This document shows, piece by piece, positions 56,140 through 63,936 of a DNA stretch of 64,000 bases (position 1 is its first letter; each line of letters begins with the position of its first letter). The stretch comes from Promethearchaeota archaeon. GTDB taxonomy: Archaea; Asgardarchaeota; Lokiarchaeia; Sigyniarchaeales; SOKP01. The position numbers and the translations under genes are program-made. Below the pieces are notes generated by a model, which made no database searches, was not told the DNA's origin, and was given only the letters and a program-made list of their open reading frames with translations. The DNA is taken from positions 92,912 through 156,911 of the forward strand of contig JAHLWP010000005.1 in the NCBI GenBank assembly GCA_019057865.1, in the 5' to 3' direction.

Positions 56140-56317
56140 ATATAGATTATGTACTCACCGTGTAAAAGATTAATGCAATTAATATACTAAATGTATATAA
56201 ATTATACAAGCATTTATATGATAAAATTGTATATCTCTAATATAAGTAAAACAATATCAATTGTAATAAGAAAGTAATTGAGTACAAATATTAATGCAAG
56301 GAAAGGAAGTGAATTAA

Positions 56318-56488
56318 ATAAGGATAAAAGTATGTTTCAAGTGTCATGAATATCTACCTATTATTGAAAATGACTATATCAATAAAAAACAATTAGAAAA
56401 GTTTGATTCATTACATTCTGGCCATCCTGTTCAGATTGTAAATGAAGAAGAGGTAGGGAATATAAGAGAATGGAAAACCATTTTGTGA
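56318..56488 (+). CDS. Mini zinc-finger-like protein, ATA start (paralogue of 32359-32553)
   Basis: A 56-residue frame has C6-x2-C9 and H33-x2-H36, with the same 23-residue spacing as the protein at 32359-32553 and shared residues (CxKC, Y, IN, F). It starts right after an in-frame TAA at 56315. There is no ATG, GTG or TTG before the cysteines, so ATA at 56318 is the only sensible start; a GGAAAGGAAG stretch lies 8-17 bases upstream. Function is unknown. It could also be a decayed copy that lost its ATG. Confidence 0.5.
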   Translation: MRIKVCFKCHEYLPIIENDYINKKQLEKFDSLHSGHPVQIVNEEEVGNIREWKTIL

Positions 56489-56550
56489 ACAAAAAATAAA
56501 ATTAATATACTAACTTTTATTAAATTGATACCTCAAATAAAAAGAAAAAT

Positions 56551-56720
56551 TTACTTTTTTTCTATTGATGTCCCACATTGTGGACAAAAACTTACCTTCT
56601 TATTTAATTTGTTCCCTTAAAATTTACAGAGATAGAAAGTTTCTAGCGCTTTAAAATCTTCAATAAATGCATTATTAGCTTTTATATATATCTTCTGCGG
56701 AATAAATAAAGAAAAAATTA
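56551..56720 (-). pseudogene. Decayed zinc-ribbon protein
   Basis: The frame ending at 56551 reads YLCKF-stop-GNKLNKKVSFCPQCGTSIEKK. A two-CxxC zinc ribbon is evident, but the second cysteine codon of the first pair is TAA (56617-56619). A possible hydrophobic segment encoded further upstream is in shifted frames. It is best read as a pseudogene. Confidence 0.5.
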
Positions 56721-56829
56721 TAAAAGGTAGAGAATAAAAAAGCAATACCTCCACATAATTGTTGAGTTTCATAAGAAATTTTCACTATAAATTCTATCAT
56801 AAAAATTTTTATTAATTTTATAAGAAAAA

Positions 56830-56837
56830 TTTAAATA
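56830..56837 (+). promoter_or_regulatory. TATA box for the nucleotidyltransferase gene
   Basis: TTTAAATA is 25 bases before the TTG start at 56862, so the transcript would be leaderless and the promoter still looks functional. Confidence 0.5.
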
Positions 56838-56861
56838 CACATTTTTTCTTAAATAACTGAT

Positions 56862-57771
56862 TTGACTGAAAATAAGATTCATAATAGACTGGAACGATTA
56901 ATTGCTTCATTAATTATTACAGAAAATCAAAAAAGCTTTCTTCAAGAAAAAGCTAATGATTTTTTCAATAAGTTAAAATCCATTTCTCAAAATCAAATCC
57001 CTTACTGGTCGTCTCTTTACTTATCAAAAAATATCTATCAATACACCTTAAGGCGATTCTGGTTTGGTAAATTTCTCGATAGGGGGCTTTTCATTAAAAA
57101 TCGATTTGATGTTGACATATATCTTGTATGTGGGCAAAATAACACTTACCCTAATAAGCAAAACAATCTAACTGGAAGCCTGCTTTTCGAATTACTTTAT
57201 TCTCATCTTAAAGTTTACCAATTTAATCATAGAGAACATATGAAAATATTAAAGGAACCTCCTTATGGACATGCAGTTCCCATTCGAATGGATTATCAAG
57301 GCATCTCTATTCTTTTTGACTGTATTCCCGCAATTGAATTACATGACAGATATCTTATTATTCCCAATGGAACGGGGGGCACCAAAAAAATTAAACCCGA
57401 AATTAGAAGAACAAGCTCTCTCTGAATTGGACAAGAAGCAAAATGGAAAAATAACCAAACTTATCATTCTTTTGAAGTACTGGAATTTCAATTGGGGGAA
57501 ACCTATAAAAGGATACCTAATTGAACGTCTCGTTGAGTATATATTTGAAAAGATTGAGGTTCAGAGCTGGAACCAAGCTGTAAAAACTTTACTCAATCGA
57601 GCAAATTATATCTTAGATAAGGAGAAATTTTTACCTGATAGAGTAGTTAACCAATATTCTGTATTTGATGAGTATCCTAGTAATAAGTTAAAAGATTTCC
57701 TTGAAATACTTATAGAAGCAGAAAATTATGCCCAAAAAGGTAAATGGGAAGATTTATTTAGTGATTTATAG
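56862..57771 (+). pseudogene. OAS/CD-NTase-like nucleotidyltransferase, split by a poly-A frameshift
   Basis: Two overlapping frames make one nucleotidyltransferase of about 300 residues. The first holds the Pol-beta core: FGKFLDRGLFIKNRFDVDIYLV with the two catalytic Asp (the usual GS is GK) and ISILFDCIPAIEL with the third Asp, then LIIPNGTGGTKK. The second frame continues LNPKLEEQALSELDKKQNGK and LIILLKYWN, the helical half known from OAS and CD-NTase enzymes. Removing one A from the seven-A run at 57384-57390 joins them perfectly. A real disruption, programmed slippage or a sequencing error are all possible. Such enzymes make cyclic or linear nucleotide signals in anti-phage defence; no effector is adjacent. 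Confidence 0.7.
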
Positions 57772-57880
57772 TTTGAGATTAGATGTTTAAACAAACTAAA
57801 AGTTCTTCAAGTTCCCATTCATCTCAACTTTAAAAATAAATTTATTTTCAATAAATAGAGTGAAAAAACTCATAAAAGAG

Positions 57881-57894
57881 GTAAGACTTAAATA
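57881..57894 (+). promoter_or_regulatory. BRE/TATA element for the toxin-antitoxin pair
   Basis: GTAAGACTTAAATA has a purine-rich BRE-like part and a TATA box ending 22 bases before the ATG at 57917, consistent with a leaderless message. Confidence 0.5.
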
Positions 57895-57916
57895 GAGGTA
57901 TTACTATTTCTCTAGT

Positions 57917-58153
57917 ATGACCAAATTAAAAGTTGGTCCTAAAGGACAAGTTACCTTGATAAAAAAAATAAGAGAGAAATTTGGCATAGAACCAGGTTCA
58001 CTTATCGAGGAAATCGAAGTTGAAGATGGTATATTAATAAAACCTATAGAATCTTCATTTAAAAAATGGAAGAGTCTTAAAGAGAAAGTAAGTAAGAAAT
58101 GGCCCTCAGATATTTCTTCTGTACAAGCAATTCAAGAGGATAGAACAAAATGA
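57917..58153 (+). CDS. AbrB/SpoVT-type antitoxin (VapB-like)
   Basis: This small protein of 78 residues has an AbrB swapped-hairpin DNA-binding domain at the front (KLKVGPKGQVTLIKKIREKFGIEPGS) and a C-terminal tail that would wrap the toxin. It overlaps the PIN toxin gene by 4 bases (ATGA), the classic arrangement. It should repress its own promoter with the toxin and neutralise it. Confidence 0.85.
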   Translation: MTKLKVGPKGQVTLIKKIREKFGIEPGSLIEEIEVEDGILIKPIESSFKKWKSLKEKVSKKWPSDISSVQAIQEDRTK

Positions 58154-58566
58154 AAGATATAATCGTAGATTCTAATGTTTTTATTGCATCCTTAATAAAA
58201 AATGATAAATTTCACCAGAACAGCCTTGATATTATTGAAAGAATGGAAAATGGTGAATTAAATTTTCATATATCTATGATAACCCCTATTGAAATATGTT
58301 GTGTCATTGCAAGGAGAGTGGGAATAAAAGAAGCAAAGGAAAGTGAAGAAATAATCCAAAATTGGGTTAAAGAAAAAAAAATTAATATTTATGAACTGAA
58401 TGAAAAGAGAATGCTTGAAGCACAAAATCGTGGAATCAATTTTAAATTAAAGGGAATGGATGCAATCATAGTTCAATTAGCATTTGAATTAAATTTCCCA
58501 TTAATCACTTTCGACAATGAAATTATTGAAAGAACAAAAGATATCCAATTTTTTGAATCATCTTAA
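58150..58566 (+). CDS. PIN-domain ribonuclease toxin (VapC-like)
   Basis: This 138-residue PIN domain has acidic residues at the expected positions: IIVDSNVFIASL (first Asp), MITPIEICCV (Glu), KGMDAIIVQLAFEL (Asp) and LITFDNEI (last Asp). It should cut RNA, often tRNA, when freed from its antitoxin. It is translationally coupled to the AbrB-like gene. All catalytic positions appear intact, so the pair may be active. Confidence 0.87.
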   Translation: MKDIIVDSNVFIASLIKNDKFHQNSLDIIERMENGELNFHISMITPIEICCVIARRVGIKEAKESEEIIQNWVKEKKINIYELNEKRMLEAQNRGINFKLKGMDAIIVQLAFELNFPLITFDNEIIERTKDIQFFESS

Positions 58567-58583
58567 TATTATGATCTTTAAAT

Positions 58584-58909
58584 ATGTTTGGTAAAATTTT
58601 AGCTAATAAATTAGACGAATATGAAAAAGCACTTTATCCTCCTTTAGGAAAAGGAGAGCTTGAAGCTCTTGAATTAGCTAAACAAAAAAAAGTGTATTAA
58701 TTATCGACGATAAGAAAGCGTGAAACATAGCGCAAATCCAAAAAATAAAGAACCAAACTACTATTGCGACAATATTTGAATTACTTTTTTCCAAAAATAT
58801 TAATTTTCTAGAATATAAATCTAATATAAAACAATATGCTGAAAATAGTTGGATTTCAGCGGATATTATTCAAGAATATAATGATAAAGGAGAAGAATAT
58901 GGGAGATAA
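58584..58909 (+). pseudogene. Decayed PIN-like (DUF3368-type) gene
   Basis: The first frame from ATG 58584 ends early: PPLGKGELEALELAKQKK, then a stop. In another frame the sequence goes on LIIDDKKA-stop-NIAQIQK to DIIQEYNDKGEEYGR with a stop at 58907. The GE-x-EAL-ELA and LIIDDKKAR pattern is that of PIN-like DUF3368 proteins. Damage consists of a frameshift near an eight-A run and a TGA where Arg (CGA) is expected. The N-terminal third is missing. Confidence 0.6.
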
Positions 58910-59041
58910 AATATCGATTTCTTAGTTTTTTGTATCACTTTCTAATATATTTAAATTCATAATAATTAATTTTCTTTGAAAAACAAAAGTTAGGTAAAAA
59001 AATGGTTTCATAATATAAACAAGTACGCAATAAAAAACGAA

Positions 59042-59047
59042 CGGAGG
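59042..59047 (+). promoter_or_regulatory. Shine-Dalgarno site
   Basis: CGGAGG lies 12 bases before the ATG at 59060. Most genes in the window lack such a site, so this gene has a leader. Confidence 0.55.
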
Positions 59048-59059
59048 AATTATAAAATT

Positions 59060-60226
59060 ATGGGAAAAAAAGTAAGATATTTTATTTGTGGGAGTGCAGG
59101 TAAGTGGGACGATTATAATCCTATCAAGGTTACACGAGAGGAAATCGTTTCAGAAACAGTGTATATCTTAAATAGAGAACCTCTCACTATTTCACAAATC
59201 AGCGATGCCATCAAAAAAGATGAAGCTACCGTCAAGAAGATTATAGACTCGCTCCTAAAGGCTAACGTCATTAGAGAAGATGATGGAAAGTATTGGATAA
59301 ATTTTACATTATACTCGAAAGAAGATAATAAAATCCTTCTCGATATCGGAAAGGAATATGGAAAGCAGTTGGCTCATAAACTGATGGAGAATAAAACAGA
59401 GCTTTCCAATCTAACAGACAGAATACGATGTGCCGATTTTATCGAAAGAAATAAGATTAATTTTGCCTTAATCGGTTTTTTTGCTCTTGATTGGTATTGT
59501 TTGGAAGAATTGGAAAAATATAACTTTTTGGTGCTTTATAAGAAACAACCCGGTAACAGAGATTATATCCTTAAAGGTAATGAACTTTCTGATACTAATG
59601 TGATTAAATCGCTGTTATATTGTGGAAGCAATAATCAGACTGTTGGAGAATATACTTTTACCTCATTTGGTGGAGGTGCTGTTAGGTCTTCCTTCCCTAA
59701 TATATTGTGGCAAGTTTCAACCTCAGCATTTGATAACATCAAGGGTAGCTCGGATTTAAGGGAAGCCTTCGTTAATGTCTTACCCCTTTATACCGAAGAT
59801 TTGCTCAAAGATTGTGGTAAGCTCATCGAATCGTTGATAGTAGGTAAGGAGACAGAAGCGACGAATAGAGACGCTCTTCTCAATCTTTTGGAAAAATTGG
59901 AGTATATCATTAAAGAAGATGGAAATCATAAAGTCAACATCCCGGTATTTTTTCCAGAGGACAAAGAAATCATCAACAAAATAAACAGCCGAGTCGCAAA
60001 AATAGTAATCGACTTCATCGACCCGATTTATTCGAAAATTAGAGACGGTCTAAGTGGAATAAGACCAACATTGAATAAAATCCCATTCAGAGAGACTTTC
60101 TCTGAAGTTTGGCATAAGATATTCGGCTATTGTAATAGATTTCTCGCAGAAGAAGGATTTATGTATGATCCGCCAGAAACACCATATAATGCACGATATC
60201 TCCCTTGGATTACCATAGAAAGATAA
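59060..60226 (+). CDS. Winged-helix-containing protein of unknown function
   Basis: The 388 residues carry a winged-helix domain at about 25-85 (REPLTISQISDAIKKDEATVKKIIDSLLKANVIREDDGKYW), preceded by a short front (VRYFICGSAGKW). A larger helical part includes TDRIRCADFIERNKINFALIGFFALDW and TFTSFGGGAVRSSFPNILWQVS. Its codons look less AT-biased than those of its neighbours and it has a Shine-Dalgarno site, so recent transfer is likely. It may be a regulator whose C-terminal part binds a ligand. It is convergent with the SIR2-TPR gene. Confidence 0.65.
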   Translation: MGKKVRYFICGSAGKWDDYNPIKVTREEIVSETVYILNREPLTISQISDAIKKDEATVKKIIDSLLKANVIREDDGKYWINFTLYSKEDNKILLDIGKEYGKQLAHKLMENKTELSNLTDRIRCADFIERNKINFALIGFFALDWYCLEELEKYNFLVLYKKQPGNRDYILKGNELSDTNVIKSLLYCGSNNQTVGEYTFTSFGGGAVRSSFPNILWQVSTSAFDNIKGSSDLREAFVNVLPLYTEDLLKDCGKLIESLIVGKETEATNRDALLNLLEKLEYIIKEDGNHKVNIPVFFPEDKEIINKINSRVAKIVIDFIDPIYSKIRDGLSGIRPTLNKIPFRETFSEVWHKIFGYCNRFLAEEGFMYDPPETPYNARYLPWITIER

Positions 60227-60298
60227 AATCATTCTTTATAAATTTGAATATTAGAACATTTGGTTTTAATTAAAAGAAGATTTAGTAGAGAAAATCCC

Positions 60299-60364
60299 AA
60301 TCTTTTTACTTTCTATTTCATCTTTTCAAAGGAAATTTCATTGAAATTAGACTCTGAATTTACC
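60299..60364. repeat. Direct repeat, left copy (degenerate 5' part of small acidic ORF)
   Basis: These 66 bases match 63869-63934 in the same orientation without gaps: 56 of 66 by hand alignment, with the right 42 bases matching at 39. On the minus strand it reads NSESNFNEISFEKMK-stop, a broken copy of the small ORF at 63820-63936. With its partner it brackets the SIR2-TPR gene. Confidence 0.65.
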
Positions 60365-60426
60365 TTTCCATTACAATTTCACAGAAAATTGGGACAAAAT
60401 TTAAAAAGGCTCGAACCTTGTGTCTC

Positions 60427-63400
60427 TTAAATCAATTTACTCTTTAAAGAATTTATATGATTTTTAATCGATTCTGTTATTGGAATTTCATTCAATCCAT
60501 GCTGATTTATAATTTGTAATGCTTCTTCGTACAATTTCAATGCATCTGAATAATTTCCTAGGGTGTAATAAATTTCCCCGATGTAATTTAAGTCACTAAC
60601 TTTTTTTTCAAAATCAAATAGTTGATCATCAATTTTTAAAGCGTCTTCATAATATTTTAGCGCTTCCGTATAATTTTCTGAAAGGTAAGATGTAAATCCG
60701 AGATTGCTAAGATCTATAGATTTTCCAGGTATGTTGTTTAAAATTTCGTCTATTCTAAGTGCTTCCTTATAATACTTCAACGCCTCGATATTACTTCCTT
60801 GAACCCTATATAAAAGTCCTATGTTGTTGAGAATAAAAACTTCCAAAGAAAGCTCCTTTGCTTTTCTAGCAGAGGAAAGAGCTCTTTTGTATAGTTCCAA
60901 AGCCACTGGATATTCATACCCCTCAAAATAAGCCCATCCAGCATCATTAAGAATTGTAGCTTTTCTAGTAAAGTCTCCTAATTGATCATATGTTTTGCAC
61001 ACTTCTTCTAACAGATTTGATGCTTTAGTATAATTTCCATATATGAAATGAATAACAGTAATATATTCAAGATTCATGGCTTTTGAGGTCAGTACATTTA
61101 ATTGCTCAGCGATCTGAAGTGATTTCTCGAATGATTTCAAAGCAACAGGATAATTCTTTTGGTCCATATAAATCCGCCCAATATTGTAAAGTGGTTGTAT
61201 CTTCATTGACAAAATTCCTAATTTTTCAACAATTTGGAGTACTTCTTCGAAATTTTTTAACGCATCGTTATGATTATTTTGAAAATAGCGAATTATTCCT
61301 ATGCTGTTAATTAATTGTCCTTTTAGCAATAAATTATTTAATTGTCTAACGAATAGGAGTGCTTTTTCGAAATATTTTAACGCTTCAATAATGTTGTTTT
61401 GTGCCATATAAAGCTCACCAATATTTTTTAAACTAACAGCTTTTCCCAATAAAAAATTTGTTTGTTCTATTATTTTGACGGCACTTTCAAAACAATTTAA
61501 TGCCTCGACAAATTTCCCTATTGTTGTATAAATTTCCCCGATATTATTAAGGCGAATCACTTCCCCCTTTAAATCATGTAATCTCTTATCAATCTGAAGA
61601 GCATCCTTGAAACATTTTAAAGCCTCTGGAAATTTTTTCTGTGTCTTATAAATTCCTCCGATATTATTAAGACACATTGCTTTCAATTCTAAATTCTTCA
61701 ATTTTTCAGCAATACGGAGTGATTCTTCAATAAATTTCAGCGCTTCGGAATATTTCCCTATTGTAGCATAAACCATTCCTATATTATTAAGGCGAGAGCC
61801 TTTACCAGATAAATTTTCCAATTTTCCATCAATAGTAAGCGCTTCTTCCAATTTTTTAAGCGCTTCGGAGTAGTCTCCTTGATCAAAGTGAATTTGTCCG
61901 ATATGATTAAGCGATTGTGCTTTAATATGCAAATTTTTTAATTGGTTTGCAATTTTAAGTGCTTTTTCGTATATTTCCATTGCCTTTTTATAATTCCCTT
62001 GAGTGTAGTATACTTGTCCTATGTTATTAAATGTTTGGGCTTTCCCAGATAAATCGCTCAATTGCTCGGAGATCTGACAAGCTACATTGAACCATTTAAG
62101 AGCTTCAGGATAATTTCCTTCAGCGTTGTATATCAGCCCAATATTATTAAGAATGACTGATTTTTCTAATAAATCATCCAATTTTTCATTAATTTGGAGA
62201 GCTTCTTCAAACTTTTTTAATGCTTCGGGATAATTCCTTTGAACTCTATGAATCTCTCCGATATTGTTAAGACAAGTGGCTTTTCCCTTTAAATCATCTA
62301 ATTTTTCGTCTATATTAATAACTTCTTCATAACATTTTAACGCTTTTTCATAGTTCCCTTGTACATAATGTATCCCTCCGATGTTATTAAGACAAGCAGA
62401 TTGAACGTCTAAGAGATTTCTTTGAGATGCGATATAAAACGCTTCTTCAATTCTTTCCAACGCTTCAAGATATTTATCTTGAGACATATAAATTCTTCCA
62501 ATGTTATTAAGTACTTTCGCTCTCATTATTTGGTCACTTTCTTGCTCTGCTATGGAAAGTACTGCTTCTCCACATCTCATCGCATCTTTATATCTATCTA
62601 AATCAAAATAAATTTTATGGGGAATTAACTTTTTACTAATCACACTTGGAAATTTTATATTATTCTGGAACCATTCTATAGGATTTAGTGAAAAATCAAC
62701 GTTGCTAATTTCTGGCTTATTTTCTAAAAGATCACGGATTAACTTTGTAGTATTTGCGTCTACGCGATATACATTAGCTTCATTATTCATTTGTTTAATA
62801 TCTACAAGAATTTGATCTATTTTATCTAATTCTTGAAGTTGCTCTACATCAAATTCGTAAATTTCTTCTTTTTCTCCTACTTTCTTGTTATGTTTAATCC
62901 AAATAACATTCCGGAGGTTTTTTAATACCTTTAATGTAGGTCCTATATCGAAATCGTCGCTACCAGAATACCCGATTATTACCAGAGAGCGACCATTTGA
63001 AATGTTATCAAACAAGGGACGTTTGAAAGGTTCCACTTGAAACACGTTTAATCCCTCTTTGTTGGAACCGAACGCCTGAATGGTGACAACCAGCGAATCT
63101 CTTGTGTTCTCACCCGTAATCGTGTTTTTAGTCGAGCCGTGAATCTTATACAATGCCTTTTTTCCGTGTTCAAATATTTCGTTTGGATTGCAATACTTTT
63201 GAAAATCCTCTTTAGTGATGACTGGAGTAATATCTTCCTCGGGAACATCGGATTGTTGGAGAGCGTATTCTATTAAAAAGTCAAAATTTGTTGTCATAAC
63301 GAAATGTCCTTTTGTGATCATTTCAGCAAGAAAAAAATGCTGATAGTTTGGCTTATCGCATTGACTATAATAATCTATGATTTTAAGCTCCGGATCTAAT

Positions 63401-63624
63401 TGATCCCTAACAATTTCTACAAGTTGCTCGAAGCGTAATTCCTCTAAGTCCAAAATTTTTTCAATTTCTGATCTATCGCATGTATAATTAATGATCGCAT
63501 CCATCATTGGCTTACCAGCAGGCAGACATGATGGAGGATCAATCGAGCACCCAGCACCCACTAAAAAGGTTAATTTTGCGTCTGGGGTGAATAAATCTTT
63601 TATCGCTAGGTTTGTAAGCTTCAT
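60427..63624 (-). CDS. SIR2-domain protein with 17 TPR units, candidate defence NADase
   Basis: Residues 1-230 form a SIR2-like domain: FLVGAGCSIDPPSCLPAGKP (NAD loop), MTTNFDFLIEY, LYKIHGSTKN with the catalytic-type His, and VIIGYSGSDDFDIG. Then 17 tetratricopeptide units of exactly 40 residues run from about 350 to 1050, each with an NNIGxIYxxQGNYxEALKxxEEAL pattern; at DNA level this gives a 120-base periodicity. Family knowledge: SIR2 fused to repeat sensors often depletes NAD on phage infection. Here the TPR fan would be the sensor. The gene stands alone between diverged direct repeats, which hints at acquisition as a cassette. Confidence 0.85.
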   Translation of the reverse strand: MKLTNLAIKDLFTPDAKLTFLVGAGCSIDPPSCLPAGKPMMDAIINYTCDRSEIEKILDLEELRFEQLVEIVRDQLDPELKIIDYYSQCDKPNYQHFFLAEMITKGHFVMTTNFDFLIEYALQQSDVPEEDITPVITKEDFQKYCNPNEIFEHGKKALYKIHGSTKNTITGENTRDSLVVTIQAFGSNKEGLNVFQVEPFKRPLFDNISNGRSLVIIGYSGSDDFDIGPTLKVLKNLRNVIWIKHNKKVGEKEEIYEFDVEQLQELDKIDQILVDIKQMNNEANVYRVDANTTKLIRDLLENKPEISNVDFSLNPIEWFQNNIKFPSVISKKLIPHKIYFDLDRYKDAMRCGEAVLSIAEQESDQIMRAKVLNNIGRIYMSQDKYLEALERIEEAFYIASQRNLLDVQSACLNNIGGIHYVQGNYEKALKCYEEVINIDEKLDDLKGKATCLNNIGEIHRVQRNYPEALKKFEEALQINEKLDDLLEKSVILNNIGLIYNAEGNYPEALKWFNVACQISEQLSDLSGKAQTFNNIGQVYYTQGNYKKAMEIYEKALKIANQLKNLHIKAQSLNHIGQIHFDQGDYSEALKKLEEALTIDGKLENLSGKGSRLNNIGMVYATIGKYSEALKFIEESLRIAEKLKNLELKAMCLNNIGGIYKTQKKFPEALKCFKDALQIDKRLHDLKGEVIRLNNIGEIYTTIGKFVEALNCFESAVKIIEQTNFLLGKAVSLKNIGELYMAQNNIIEALKYFEKALLFVRQLNNLLLKGQLINSIGIIRYFQNNHNDALKNFEEVLQIVEKLGILSMKIQPLYNIGRIYMDQKNYPVALKSFEKSLQIAEQLNVLTSKAMNLEYITVIHFIYGNYTKASNLLEEVCKTYDQLGDFTRKATILNDAGWAYFEGYEYPVALELYKRALSSARKAKELSLEVFILNNIGLLYRVQGSNIEALKYYKEALRIDEILNNIPGKSIDLSNLGFTSYLSENYTEALKYYEDALKIDDQLFDFEKKVSDLNYIGEIYYTLGNYSDALKLYEEALQIINQHGLNEIPITESIKNHINSLKSKLI

Positions 63625-63780
63625 TATTTAGATTTCGTATGAACAAAATTCCATTAAAATAAAAATTAGCAAGACTCTATTTAACATTTTTGGCTTGTGA
63701 CATATGATCTTGGGTCAGAAGACAAAATAGGTTAGGTTTATCATATAGATGATAACTAGTTCAATCTTCTTTTTCTTTCC

Positions 63781-63803
63781 CATATACCAGATTAGGGTAT
63801 ATG
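63781..63803. repeat. 8-bp inverted repeat
   Basis: CATATACC and GGTATATG pair around a 7-base loop, 17 bases past the stop of the small acidic ORF. There is no T-run on the minus strand, so it may be an operator for the SIR2-TPR gene or an RNA processing hairpin rather than a terminator. A second one, TTATCAT-atag-ATGATAA, lies at 63738-63755. Confidence 0.35.
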
Positions 63804-63819
63804 CTTCCAAATTCCGGAA

Positions 63820-63936
63820 TTATTCAAGATCTTCTAGTTCTTCATCTTCTTTTTCCCATTCATCTTTTAATCTTCTTACTTTTGCTTTAGTTTTTTCAAA
63901 GGAATTTTCATCGAAATCAGACTCTGAATTTACCAT
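63820..63936 (-). CDS. Small acidic ORF (38 residues)
   Basis: From ATG at 63936 the frame reads MVNSESDFDENSFEKTKAKV and then a very acidic helix (DEWEKEDEELEDLE). It is not recognised. It lies 195 bases upstream of the SIR2-TPR gene on the same strand, and a degenerate copy of its 5' half lies beyond the other end of that gene. It may be a real small protein or only an ORF carried by the repeat. Confidence 0.4.
   Translation of the reverse strand: MVNSESDFDENSFEKTKAKVRRLKDEWEKEDEELEDLE
63869..63934. repeat. Direct repeat, right copy
   Basis: This is the partner of 60299-60364 in the same orientation and without gaps. It covers the 5' half of the small acidic ORF. The bases to its right also share short blocks with the left copy (AAATT...GGG, ACAAAA), so the original homology was longer. 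Confidence 0.65.

Noticed and set aside
56605..56630. Stop-codon reassignment (TAA read as Cys) in the zinc-ribbon relic
   Set aside because: TAA terminates most intact genes in this window, so decay is the simpler reading.
57265..57771. Second frame of the nucleotidyltransferase as an independent gene
   Set aside because: Its first 30 codons are a shadow of the upstream frame, and the real sense begins only after the poly-A run; it is the second half of one gene.
60427..62540. 120-base periodic repeats as a CRISPR-like or satellite array
   Set aside because: The period is three times 40 codons and keeps the reading frame, so it is simply the TPR protein repeat.
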